From assembly GCF_014649735.1 (NCBI RefSeq), contig NZ_BMTP01000016.1:107357-171356 (forward strand): a DNA stretch of 64,000 nucleotides. The letters are read 5' to 3'. The position numbers and the translations under genes are program-made. This document shows positions 1-8,237 of the stretch, piece by piece. Every line of letters starts with the position of its first letter. Position 1 is the stretch's first letter. A model generated the notes under the pieces. It worked only from the letters and a program-made list of their open reading frames with translations, was not told the DNA's origin and did not search any database. Source of the DNA: Streptomyces lavendofoliae. GTDB taxonomy: Bacteria > Actinomycetota > Actinomycetes > Streptomycetales > Streptomycetaceae.

Positions 1-1
1 G

Positions 2-1636
2 GCGGCCCTGCTGGCCCTTGCCCTCGCCGAGCTGGCCCGGGGCGAGGCGAGGCAGCTCCCCTGGCTGCTCACCGGGGTGCTCGCCGTCGTCGCCGCCCGC
101 GCCGGACTCGGTACCTGGCAGCGGCGCACGGCCACCCGCGCCGGGGCCGAGGTCAGAGTGGCGCTGCGGGACGAGCTCCTCGCCCACCTCGGGCGTCTGG
201 GCCCCGCACACCTGACCACCGCTCGCGCGGGGGCCGTCCGCACCACCCTGGTCGACGGCGTGGAGGGCGTCGACGCCTATGTCTCCCGCTACCTGCCCCA
301 GCTCGTGATCACCGTGACCGTGCCGCCCCTGGTGCTCGCCGCCCTGACCGCGGTGGAACCGGCGGCGCTGTTCGGTCTCGTCCCCGCCCTGCTCCTGGCC
401 CTGTTCGGCCCCCGCGCCTGGGACCGCCTCCTCGCCGCCCGGGGCAAGGAGCACTGGGACACGTACGAAGGGCTGGGGGCTGACTACCTGGAGGCCCTCC
501 AGGGCATGCCCGCGCTGCGCGCCGCCGGCGCGGTCGGCCGCACCCGCGCACGTCTGGAGGAGCGCTCGGCGGCGCTGCACCGGGCGACCGTCGCGAAGCT
601 GCGTGTCTCCCTGGTCGACACCGGCATCACCGACCTCGCCATCCAGGGCGGCACCGCCGCCGCCGCGATCCTCGCCTGCTGGTCCGCCGTCAGCGGATCC
701 ACCACGGCGACCGGCACCTACCTGGTGCTGCTGCTTGCCTCCGAATGCTTCCGGCCGGTCCGCGACCTGGCGCGCGAGTGGCACGCCGGATACCTGGGCG
801 TGTCGGCCGCGGACGGCATCGCGGCGCTGCGTACCGCCGAACCCGCCGTCCGCGACACCGGGACGGCGCCCGCGGACTGGCCGACACCGCCTGAACTGCG
901 TTTCGCGGACGTCCGGTTCACCTACCCCGGCGCTTCGACCCCGGCTCTCCACGGCGTCTCCTTCACCGCCCCGGCGGGACGCACCACCGCGATCGTCGGC
1001 CCGTCCGGCGCGGGCAAGTCCACCCTGCTCGCGCTCCTCATGCGCCACCACGACCCGGACGACGGCCGCATCACCCTCGACGGACGCCGCACCACCGAGT
1101 ATTCCCTCGACGCCCTGCGGCAGGGCGTCGCGGTGGTGTCACAGCACACATACCTCTTTCACGCCACCATCGCCGACAACCTGCGCATGGCCCGTCCGGA
1201 CGCCACGGACGACGACCTGACGGCGGCGGCGCGCACCGCCGGCATCCACGACGAGATCGCCGCCCTGCCCGACGGCTACGCCACCGTCCTGGGCGAACGC
1301 GGCGCCACCCTGTCCGGCGGGCAGCGGCAGCGGCTCGCTCTCGCCCGGGCCCTGCTGGCGGACGCTCCGGTGCTCGTTCTGGACGAGGCGACGAGCTCGG
1401 TCGACGAACGCCGGGAAGCGGACATCGTCCGCGAACTCTTGAACGCCGCCGGCGACCGCACCGTCCTGGTGATCGCCCACCGGCTCGCCGCCGTCCGGCA
1501 CGCCGACCACATCGTCGTCCTCGACGCGGGACACGTGGACGACACCGGCGACCACGCCCGTCTGGTCGAGGCCGGCGGCGTCTACGCCCGACTCGTCGAG
1601 GCGGGCCGCACACACCGAGGAGAACTCGCCGCATGA
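2..1636 (+). CDS. ABC exporter half-transporter, CydD-like (5' truncated by window edge)
   Basis: The reading frame is already open at the first bases, so the true start lies upstream. The visible part carries several hydrophobic membrane segments followed by a complete nucleotide-binding domain. That domain has Walker A GPSGAGKST, signature LSGGQRQRLALARALL, Walker B VLVLDEATSSVDE and the switch histidine in IAHRLAAV. A fused membrane plus ATPase layout is typical of type IV exporters; resemblance to CydD (thiol exporter) is from the overall pattern only. The gene overlaps the next ABC gene by 4 bp, so the two most likely form a heterodimeric exporter. The substrate cannot be told from sequence. 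Confidence 0.88.
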   Translation, partial: AALLALALAELARGEARQLPWLLTGVLAVVAARAGLGTWQRRTATRAGAEVRVALRDELLAHLGRLGPAHLTTARAGAVRTTLVDGVEGVDAYVSRYLPQLVITVTVPPLVLAALTAVEPAALFGLVPALLLALFGPRAWDRLLAARGKEHWDTYEGLGADYLEALQGMPALRAAGAVGRTRARLEERSAALHRATVAKLRVSLVDTGITDLAIQGGTAAAAILACWSAVSGSTTATGTYLVLLLASECFRPVRDLAREWHAGYLGVSAADGIAALRTAEPAVRDTGTAPADWPTPPELRFADVRFTYPGASTPALHGVSFTAPAGRTTAIVGPSGAGKSTLLALLMRHHDPDDGRITLDGRRTTEYSLDALRQGVAVVSQHTYLFHATIADNLRMARPDATDDDLTAAARTAGIHDEIAALPDGYATVLGERGATLSGGQRQRLALARALLADAPVLVLDEATSSVDERREADIVRELLNAAGDRTVLVIAHRLAAVRHADHIVVLDAGHVDDTGDHARLVEAGGVYARLVEAGRTHRGELAA

Positions 1637-3402
1637 GCCGCGCCACCGACGCCGTGACCACCGGGACGGGCATGCCCGAGCGGGGCGCGCTGCGCGCCCT
1701 GCTGCCCGCCCTCGCCGAACACCGTGCCATGACGATCCGCACCTGCGCCGCCGCACTCCTCGAACAAGCCTCCCTCGTCGCGCTGGTCACGCTGGCCGCC
1801 CATACCGTCGGCACCGCCGTCATCGAGACGAAGGCCCCGTCGTCCGGCACCATGACCGCTCTCGTCGCCCTGGTCCTCGTACGAGCCCTGACGACCTGGC
1901 GCGAGATGGACCTCTCGCACGATCTGGCCTACCGGGTCCTCGCCGCGCTGCGGGTACGCGTCTTCGACGGGCTCGCCCGCAGCGCGCCCGCCCGAGTCGC
2001 CGGCCGGCGCAGCGGAGACCTGGCCGCGACCGCCATGGCCGACGTGGAGGCGCTGGAGTTCTTCTACGCCCACACCACCGCCCAGCTCCTGGCGGCGGGG
2101 ACGGTCCTCGCCGGCGGCGGTGCGGTCCTGGCCACCGTGGAGCCGTGGCTGCTCGCGGCGGTGCTGCCGGCCGCGGCCCTCCTCGCAGCGGCTCCCTTCG
2201 CCGACGCGCGCGGACGGGCGGTACGCGGCGCCCGCACCCGGGCGGCCGTCGCCACGCTGTCGGCCGACACGGTGGAAGTCGTCGACGGACTGCGTGAGTT
2301 GCTCGCTTTCGGCACCCTCGCCGGACGACGACGCCGACTCGCCGAGCGCGGACGGCAGGTGGGGGACGCCCAGCGTGCCGAGGCCACGTGGGAAGCCGCC
2401 ACCGCCGCGATCCGCGATCTCCTCATCGTCCTGGCGGTCCTCGGCGTGGTGACCGCCGCGGCACGGTCCGTGGCCGCGGGACGGCTGGACGGCGCGTGGG
2501 CTCCGGCGGCGATGGCGCTCGCCCTGGCCGTCCTCGGACCCGTCGCGGAGTCCGCCCGGTCCCTGAGCCAGGCGGTGTCCCTGCGCGCCGCCGCCTCCCG
2601 CGTCGGTGGGGCTGTCCGGGCCCCCGCTCTCGCCCCGCCGCCGGTCGCTCCCCGCACGCTTCCTCCCGGCCCCCTGGGCGTGCGGCTACAGGAAGTCAGA
2701 TTCGACTACGGGGGCGGAACCGTCCTGGACGGCGTCGAACTGACCGTCCCCGCGGGGCACACGGTTGCCCTGGTCGGCGCCTCGGGCGCCGGCAAGTCGA
2801 CGTGCGCCCACCTCCTCGCACGCTTCTGGGACCCGTCCGGGGGCACGGTCCAGCTCGTGGCCGCCGACGGGGAGGCCATCGACATACGGCAGGTCGACGA
2901 CGCCGAACTCCGGGGCGCGATCGCGCTGGTCGGACAGGAGACGCCGCTCTTCCACGGAACCCTCGCCGAGAACCTGCGGCTCGCCGCACCCGAGGCCGAC
3001 GACGACCTCCTCGCCGAGACGGCCCGCCTGTGCGGCGTCGACCGGATCGGCGCGCTGAACACCCTGGTCGGCGAGCGCGGATCCACCGTCTCCGGAGGCC
3101 AGCGGGCCCGTATCGCCCTCGCCCGCGCCCTGCTGGCGCGGCCGAGGGTCCTGATACTGGACGAGTCCACCGCCCACCTGGACAACGCCGGCGACGCCCA
3201 ACTCGCCACCGCGCTGCACCAGGAAGGCCGCACGACCATCGTCATCGCCCACCGCCGCGCCACCATCCGCCGGGCGGACCGCATAGCCGTCCTCGAAGCC
3301 GGACGCATCGTCGAGGAGGGCACCTGGCAGGAGCTCACAGGCGGCCCCGACAGCGCCCTGAACCGCAGCCTCGCCGACATCGTGACCGAGGACGCGGCCT
3401 GA
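1633..3402 (+). CDS. ABC exporter half-transporter, second subunit (CydC-like)
   Basis: A 589-residue protein with an N-terminal six-helix-type membrane domain (about residues 25-310) and a C-terminal ATPase domain. Walker A is GASGAGKST, the signature is VSGGQRARIALARALL, Walker B is VLILDESTAHLD and the switch histidine lies in IAHRRATI. Walker B is followed by Ser rather than the catalytic Glu next to Asp (DES), whereas the first subunit has DEA. Asymmetric ATP sites of this sort are common in heterodimeric exporters. It starts inside the stop codon of the previous gene (ATGA), which suggests translational coupling. A strong hairpin follows its stop. Confidence 0.9.
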   Translation: MSRATDAVTTGTGMPERGALRALLPALAEHRAMTIRTCAAALLEQASLVALVTLAAHTVGTAVIETKAPSSGTMTALVALVLVRALTTWREMDLSHDLAYRVLAALRVRVFDGLARSAPARVAGRRSGDLAATAMADVEALEFFYAHTTAQLLAAGTVLAGGGAVLATVEPWLLAAVLPAAALLAAAPFADARGRAVRGARTRAAVATLSADTVEVVDGLRELLAFGTLAGRRRRLAERGRQVGDAQRAEATWEAATAAIRDLLIVLAVLGVVTAAARSVAAGRLDGAWAPAAMALALAVLGPVAESARSLSQAVSLRAAASRVGGAVRAPALAPPPVAPRTLPPGPLGVRLQEVRFDYGGGTVLDGVELTVPAGHTVALVGASGAGKSTCAHLLARFWDPSGGTVQLVAADGEAIDIRQVDDAELRGAIALVGQETPLFHGTLAENLRLAAPEADDDLLAETARLCGVDRIGALNTLVGERGSTVSGGQRARIALARALLARPRVLILDESTAHLDNAGDAQLATALHQEGRTTIVIAHRRATIRRADRIAVLEAGRIVEEGTWQELTGGPDSALNRSLADIVTEDAA

Positions 3403-3419
3403 TCGCCGGTGAGGCCCGT

Positions 3420-3460
3420 CGGTTCGGCCCGCTCAGCCGCGCGGCGAGCGGACCGAACCG
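3420..3460. terminator. Hairpin terminator between convergent genes
   Basis: A 15-bp stem with one mismatch (3420-3434 against 3446-3460) around an 11-nt loop. It lies between the stop of the ABC exporter gene and the stop of the convergent lipoprotein gene, so it probably ends transcription from both sides. There is no U tract, as is usual in Streptomyces. Confidence 0.7.
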
Positions 3461-3466
3461 ATCGCG

Positions 3467-3847
3467 TCATGGCGTTGACGCCTCTGCCTCCGCCACCGCC
3501 TCCGCGTACCCCGGCGTCGCAGGTGTGGGGAACCCCGAGCAGTTCGAGACGAAGACGCTCCGCGCTCCGGGTGTCTCCTCCGTCAGCTGGAGGTCGGACC
3601 ACCGCGTCGTGCACTCGTCCTCGGTCGGGGTCGAGGAGGCGGGCGGCACACCGTACGACAGCTTCTGCCGCTGGATGGCCAGCGCCTCCCGGCGAGCCTT
3701 CCGCCCCGCCTCCTCCAGCCGGTCGCGGTGCGTCGCACGCTTGTCCTCGAACCTCGGCTCGGGCGCCTGTTCAGTGCAGGCACTCAGCATCGAAGCGAGC
3801 GCGGCGGCCGCACACAAGGCACGTCGCCCTCTCCCCCTGGTCTTCAT
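3467..3847 (-). CDS. Small secreted lipoprotein, function unknown
   Basis: 126 residues starting at the ATG at 3847. This start was chosen because it is followed at once by a basic N-terminus, a hydrophobic stretch and a lipobox ending LSAC with the lipidated cysteine at about residue 24. Upstream in-frame starts would bury that signal peptide. The mature part is charged and helical in its first half (rich in Arg, Glu, Lys) and has two more cysteines, in DECTTRW and SNCSG, that could form a disulphide. No family was recognised. It is convergent with the ABC exporter and stands alone. Confidence 0.7.
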   Translation of the reverse strand: MKTRGRGRRALCAAAALASMLSACTEQAPEPRFEDKRATHRDRLEEAGRKARREALAIQRQKLSYGVPPASSTPTEDECTTRWSDLQLTEETPGARSVFVSNCSGFPTPATPGYAEAVAEAEASTP

Positions 3848-4142
3848 GATCGGGAGCCTAACAGCGGGGATTCCGGGCCGTCGGTCTGCCGCCCGATCGC
3901 GCGGTCCCGCGCCCGGGTACCGCACCGCGGCCACCCAGGAGCGGCTCCTGCGCGCGCCGGCCACCCCGGTCTTGGACGATGCGCCGGGTGCCGCGCCGGA
4001 CGGCCGATGAGCCTCGGGCCCCCTCCGTACGATCCGGCGCACGTGCCCGGAGAGGCGCGTCGTACCGACGAGCTCACCGCCTCAGCCCGGAGTCGACGGC
4101 TCGACCCCGGTCACCGCCCACCGCCCGTGCCCTGTCGGTACT

Positions 4143-4310
4143 CCTAGGGCGTGTCTTTCGGATCTTGCCGGGCTCGCGTGCCCCGGCACGCGCGTCCGCG
4201 GCGTTGCCGTCGGTCGCCGATGCTCCGCGGTGGCTCCCTCCTCCGCCTCGCATCCGCACGCACCGGACCCCGCTCCCTGATCCGGCCTGATCAGAAAGAC
4301 ACGCCCTAGG
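4143..4310. repeat. MITE-like element with 17-bp perfect terminal inverted repeats
   Basis: The ends 4143-4159 and 4294-4310 are exact inverted copies of 17 bp, and each contains CTAG. The 168-bp interior has no convincing gene. The last 77 bp recur near 24941-25017 with 6 mismatches. Ends carrying CTAG fit the YTAR target preference known for IS5-family elements, so this is probably a non-autonomous derivative. The right CTAG (4306-4309) supplies the TAG stop codon of the HxlR gene. Confidence 0.75.
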
Positions 4311-4668
4311 CGGCCTCGACCGTGATCTTGTCCGCGCCGATCCGCTGGATCCGCTCCTGCCCCCACACCGCCAGGGACTCCAGCGCGGCGTTGAGGGAGA
4401 CGCCGTGCTCCGTCAGGGAGTACTCGACCTTCGGCGGCACCACCGGGTACACCCGGCGGTTCACCAGGCCGTCCTCCTCCATCTCCCGCAGGTGCTGGAC
4501 GAGCATCTTCTCGCTGACACCCGGAAGGCCGCGCCGCAGCTCCGCGAAGCGGCGCGTTCCGTGCTCCTGGAGTTCCCAGAGGATCAGGGACTTCCACTTC
4601 CCGGTGACAACGTCCATCGCGGCGTCGATCCCGCAGAAATAGGGGCCCTGTCGTGCCGATGTCGCCAT
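4306..4668 (-). CDS. HxlR-family winged-helix regulator
   Basis: 120 residues, the usual HxlR length. It shows the family pattern: an N-terminal cysteine (YFCGID), then MDVVTGKWKSLILWEL, then FAELRRGLPGVSEKMLVQHL as the recognition region, and a wing ending in YSLTEHG. The single Cys at about residue 12 lies where many HxlR members sense electrophiles or redox changes; that role is inferred. It is divergent from the imine-reductase-like gene at 4805 and probably controls it and itself from the shared 136-bp region. Its TAG stop lies inside the end of the adjoining repeat element. Confidence 0.9.
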   Translation of the reverse strand: MATSARQGPYFCGIDAAMDVVTGKWKSLILWELQEHGTRRFAELRRGLPGVSEKMLVQHLREMEEDGLVNRRVYPVVPPKVEYSLTEHGVSLNAALESLAVWGQERIQRIGADKITVEAA

Positions 4669-4690
4669 GCGAGTCTCCGCGTCACCCGGG

Positions 4691-4733
4691 GGTGCTCACC
4701 TTGGGGTGAGTACCGCACTTATTAGTCCGTACT
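4691..4733. promoter_or_regulatory. Candidate HxlR operator region
   Basis: Two dyads are visible in the divergent intergenic region. One pairs 4691-4700 with 4705-4714 (9 of 10 bases). The other is AGTAC at 4709-4713 with GTACT at 4729-4733, separated by 15 bp. A TTGACC -35-like hexamer reads on the minus strand at 4739-4734. HxlR proteins bind dyads between divergent genes, so this is the likely binding site; it is a prediction. Confidence 0.45.
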
Positions 4734-4804
4734 GGTCAACTCTAGTGGCCCGGCCGAGGATTGAGGCGTCCAGGAATTCGGCAACGACTCGACGGAGCAG
4801 TGAC

Positions 4805-5683
4805 ATGACGGAGAACCACCACACCGATGTGAGCGTCCTCGGACTCGGCGCGATGGGCGGCGCGCTCGCCGGGGCACTGGTGAAGGCCGGGCTTCGGACC
4901 ACGGTCTGGAACCGCTCGGCGGGGAAGGCCGACCAGCTTGTCGCACAGGGGGCGACGGAGGCCGCCTCGGCCGCCGAGGCGGTCCGGGCGAGCCGGCTGC
5001 TGATCACCTGCCTCTTCGACCACGACTCGGTGCACGAGGTGCTCGACCCACTCGTCGATGACCTGGCCGGACGGACGCTGATCAACGTGACCACGACCAA
5101 GCCCGAGCAGGCCCGGCAGTTGGCCGCCTGGGCCGCCGAGGCCGGGATCTCGTACCTGGACGGCGGCATCATGGCGGTGCCGTCCATGATCGGGCAGCCG
5201 GGGGCCGCGATCCTGTACAGCGGCTCGGAAGAGGTGTTCCGCGAGCACGCGGCGCTGCTCGATCTGTGGGGGACCAGTACCTACTACGGCGAGGACGCGG
5301 GGCTGGCGTCGCTGTACGACTTCGCGCTGCTGTCGTCGATGTACGTGATGTTCGCGGGCTTCATGCACGGCGCGGCCATGCTCGCGCCGGCCGGGGTGCC
5401 GGCGGGTCGGTTCGCGAAGATGGCCGCGCCGTGGCTGACCGCGATGACCGGCGAGCTCGCGCGGTACGCCGAGGTCATCGACGGCGGGGACTACACGGTC
5501 CCGGGGCAGCAGAGCCTGGAGTTCTCCAACCTCGGGCTGTTCATCGAGACGAGCACCGAGCAGGGAGTGAGCGCCGAGCCGATCGCCATGGTCCAGCGGC
5601 TCATCCAGCGCCAGGTCGACGCCGGCCACGGGGCGGAGGGGTTCGCCCGGATCATCGAAAGCATCAAGCATCCAGCCGCGTGA
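4805..5683 (+). CDS. Imine-reductase-like NADP-dependent oxidoreductase
   Basis: 292 residues with the 6-phosphogluconate/3-hydroxyisobutyrate dehydrogenase fold. The N-terminal Rossmann motif is VLGLGAMGGALAGAL. The central segment LDGGIMAVPSMIGQPG and the following LYSGS match the pattern that marks bacterial imine reductases. The C-terminal half is the helical dimerisation domain. The ATG at 4805 was chosen because GGAG lies seven bases upstream; longer starts run into the operator region. The neighbouring divergent HxlR gene is the probable regulator. The natural substrate is unknown. Confidence 0.85.
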   Translation: MTENHHTDVSVLGLGAMGGALAGALVKAGLRTTVWNRSAGKADQLVAQGATEAASAAEAVRASRLLITCLFDHDSVHEVLDPLVDDLAGRTLINVTTTKPEQARQLAAWAAEAGISYLDGGIMAVPSMIGQPGAAILYSGSEEVFREHAALLDLWGTSTYYGEDAGLASLYDFALLSSMYVMFAGFMHGAAMLAPAGVPAGRFAKMAAPWLTAMTGELARYAEVIDGGDYTVPGQQSLEFSNLGLFIETSTEQGVSAEPIAMVQRLIQRQVDAGHGAEGFARIIESIKHPAA

Positions 5684-5949
5684 CCGGGGCTCGGCGGCCA
5701 CCGGACATCCGCCGTGCCCTGCGGATGGGGGCAGGAAAGCCGACCGGCTCACCGCCCCCACCGCCGGGTGCTGGCCGACGAACTGCGGCAGACGGCCGGT
5801 TCGCCGGCCGGCTGCGCTCGGCAGGACAGCGGTGGCCTCCGCGCCGGTCACGGTCAGCGGCGTCGCCCTGCCGGCCACGTCCACCCGCCGCGGAGCGCCG
5901 TTGCGGGCATCTGCCCTACGCGAATACCGCACAGAGGCAGTGACACCGA

Positions 5950-6663
5950 TCAGACGGCGGACAGCAAGCGCTCGACCTCACTCCTCATACGGCCGCGCAA
6001 CATGTGCGGAGTCTCCCCCGCGACCGGGTGCAGCGGGCTGCCGACGCGGACCCGGACCCTCGTTCCGTCCGGCCGAGGCAGCCGGCTGCCACGCGGTATC
6101 ACCGCATGTGCTCCGCGCAGTGCGACCGGGACGAACGGCACTCCGGCCTCCAGGCAGAGGCGGGCGGCTCCGGTCTTGAAGGGCCCGAGGCTGCCGTCCG
6201 GTGAGCGGGTGCCCTCCGGGTACAGCAGGACGTGCCAGCCCTGCCCGAGAAGCAGCTCCGCGTCGCCGCGCCACTGGCGAGCGGCACCCCGCTGCACGGG
6301 GAAGGCGTTGAACACCAGTGCCGTGGCGGCCCCCGTCAGGGGCGAGGCGAAGAAGTAGTCCGCCGCCGCTCCGACGGCGACACGGCGGGCGAGGTGCCGG
6401 GGCAGGGCACCCAGGATGAGCGGGGTGTCCAGATGGCTGCTGTGGTTGGCGACGAACACCGCGGGGCCGTCGAGCTTCCCGAGGTGTCCGACGCCGTCGA
6501 CCAGTGGCCGCGCGCATGCCTGGACGCACAGACGGAGAAAGGAGCGCTGCACGGCTTCCCGCACGAGTCGGGCCGTCGGGGTGCGCGCCCACGCCGTGGG
6601 AGCGCCCGGACGCCCGACAACAGCAGCGCCGGTACGGGGTTCGCCGCGTTCCGTGCTGCTCAC
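5950..6663 (-). CDS. 1-acylglycerol-3-phosphate acyltransferase (PlsC) family protein
   Basis: 237 residues. The acyltransferase motif NHSSHLD (HX4D) is at about residue 73 and PEGTRS at about 149, both essential motifs of the PlsC/LPLAT family. They transfer an acyl chain from CoA or ACP to a hydroxyl, usually of a glycerol phosphate. The GTG start overlaps the stop of the LarA-like gene by 4 bp (GTGA), so it is the last gene of the eight-gene minus-strand operon. There it may acylate the polyketide alcohol or attach the polyketide acyl chain to an acceptor (inferred). About 265 bp with nothing recognisable separate it from the convergent imine-reductase-like gene. Confidence 0.87.
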   Translation of the reverse strand: MSSTERGEPRTGAAVVGRPGAPTAWARTPTARLVREAVQRSFLRLCVQACARPLVDGVGHLGKLDGPAVFVANHSSHLDTPLILGALPRHLARRVAVGAAADYFFASPLTGAATALVFNAFPVQRGAARQWRGDAELLLGQGWHVLLYPEGTRSPDGSLGPFKTGAARLCLEAGVPFVPVALRGAHAVIPRGSRLPRPDGTRVRVRVGSPLHPVAGETPHMLRGRMRSEVERLLSAV

Positions 6664-8237
6664 CGCACGTCGGCCATCGTGATCGGTGGCGTGTGCAGGC
6701 AGGTGATGCTGGGGCTGGAGCCGACGGTGTCGGCGGCCATCTCCAGGGCCTGGGCGAGGTCCGGTGCGGCACGGAAGCCCATACGGCTCGCCGTGGCCGG
6801 GTCGGCGCCGACGAAGATGACGTCACCCAGGTGCTGCATGGCGTGGGCACCCCAGTACCACATGTAGAACGGGTGCACACCGTGGAAGGCGTAGCCGGTC
6901 CGGTACTGATGGATGTACCAGGGGTCGGAGGCGAACTTCTCCTCGTACGCGGTCTCCATCGCCTCCGGGTCGGTCGTGGCGCTGAGCACTTCCTCGAAGA
7001 AGTCGATATAGCTCGGGTGGTGCACCGGATGGAAGACCTTGGGGAGGGGGTGGAAGAAGATCGCCACTCCGCCCCGTCGCACGATCGGTTTGTTCAGGTA
7101 GAAGTTGAAGAGGTAGCCCAGCGCCATGCACATCGCCAGCACCGGGTTCATGATCGAGTTGACGTTGTACGGCCCTACGTAGGGCACGCCGAACACCCCG
7201 ACGTCCGCCTGGCCGTCGATGCGCGTGACCTGTTGTCGATGCACGTTCTTCAGAGTGTGCGGATGTACGGCCGTGGGTGTGCCCGCGTTGACTCCCGTCA
7301 CGCCGTACGGCGCCTTGAGGGAGTTCAGCAGGCGGCGTCGAAGCGTGGGTGGCAGGATTCGGTTGCCGTGACGCACACCGAGGAAGCCCGCTCGGTCGAC
7401 GGCGTTCCACTGCCACTCGTGTTTGTTGAGGAAGGTCATCGCGGTGGGAAAGGAGTCGCCGTTGACCGTCGTCTCGACCGAGAAGATCTTCACCTGCCCG
7501 CCGATGACGTCGTGCATGCGATGAAAGGAACGGTGGAGCGCCGAGTTGGGAGGATCGTTGAAGGAGCGGGAGTGGCGCAGCGTGTGCGTGTTGTGGTGGT
7601 GGCGCAGACTGCGGTAGCTGGCGAGGCCCACCGACACGGACTTGGGGCCGCCGTTGAGGGCGATCAGGTTGACGTTGACGTACACCAGCAGATCGCTCTC
7701 GGCCGCTCGGCGGTTGATCTCGACGTCCTCGTGCGCGCCGGTCAGGCCCAGGTGGACGAGGTTGTCGTGGTCTTCCGCGTCGTGGTTGCGCAGACGCTCG
7801 GGGAAGTAGGCACGGAACACGCGCTCGCCCACGACGTGTCGGAGTTCGGAGGGCGTCATTCTGCGGTGCAGGGCGTTCGCCACGATGAGTTCGATGTCCT
7901 CCACGCCTCGCCGGGCGGCGAGTTCCAGGACGTGTTCGATGACACGGCCCCGGATGTCCGGCCGGCACATCGAGGGCAGCGGAAGGGACACGTCGTCGAA
8001 GACGATGGTCAGCCGCATCCCCGGCTGGAGCAGCTCGGGCAGGGGTTCGATGCCGTGCGGGTGCAGCAGTGCGTGCCGGATCGCGGCGTCCACGTCCTGG
8101 ATGCCGGGCAGTGAGGCCGGCGGATAGATCACCCGGCTGCCTGGAGGAAGCCGTTGGACGCGGACGTTCTCACCCTCGAACAACAGGGTAGGGGCGGTCC
8201 GTTCATCGACGTCGAGGACGAAGCCTGGCTTGCTCAC
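6660..8237 (-). CDS. LarA-like nickel-pincer (NPN) dependent racemase/epimerase homologue
   Basis: 525 residues from a GTG that overlaps the previous stop by 4 bp. By motif comparison with lactate racemase of Lactobacillus plantarum, GGPK at 196-199 holds the lysine that tethers the pincer cofactor (Lys184 there). HHH at 213-215 sits 14-16 residues later, where the Ni-binding His200 lies, and His124 (ALHRR) matches catalytic His108. The substrate-binding pattern DxTRP reads DDVSLP at 81-86, so Arg75 is replaced by Leu. No histidine is found where His174 should be; the segment reads VNVNLIALN. The protein is longer than LarA (about 425) because of a C-terminal extension rich in aromatic and His residues. 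It therefore probably binds the cofactor but uses a different substrate. The cofactor genes larC, larB and larE lie just upstream in the same operon. Confidence 0.82.
   Translation of the reverse strand: MSKPGFVLDVDERTAPTLLFEGENVRVQRLPPGSRVIYPPASLPGIQDVDAAIRHALLHPHGIEPLPELLQPGMRLTIVFDDVSLPLPSMCRPDIRGRVIEHVLELAARRGVEDIELIVANALHRRMTPSELRHVVGERVFRAYFPERLRNHDAEDHDNLVHLGLTGAHEDVEINRRAAESDLLVYVNVNLIALNGGPKSVSVGLASYRSLRHHHNTHTLRHSRSFNDPPNSALHRSFHRMHDVIGGQVKIFSVETTVNGDSFPTAMTFLNKHEWQWNAVDRAGFLGVRHGNRILPPTLRRRLLNSLKAPYGVTGVNAGTPTAVHPHTLKNVHRQQVTRIDGQADVGVFGVPYVGPYNVNSIMNPVLAMCMALGYLFNFYLNKPIVRRGGVAIFFHPLPKVFHPVHHPSYIDFFEEVLSATTDPEAMETAYEEKFASDPWYIHQYRTGYAFHGVHPFYMWYWGAHAMQHLGDVIFVGADPATASRMGFRAAPDLAQALEMAADTVGSSPSITCLHTPPITMADVR

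Noticed and set aside
2388..4010. Long plus-strand open frame of 540 codons across the second ABC gene
   Set aside because: Extreme Arg/Pro/Gly composition and overlap with a clearly real gene in another frame; a GC-content shadow.
4682..4742. tRNA-like or riboswitch-like structure before the imine-reductase gene
   Set aside because: Only short dyads typical of operators are present; no cloverleaf or known riboswitch core.
5684..5949. Small gene in the gap between the imine-reductase-like and PlsC genes
   Set aside because: Open frames there have poor start context and Arg/Pro-rich composition; nothing supportable.
6504..8114. 536-codon plus-strand frame opposite the LarA-like gene
   Set aside because: Antisense shadow; His/Val/Arg-rich with no domain, whereas the minus frame shows Lar motifs.
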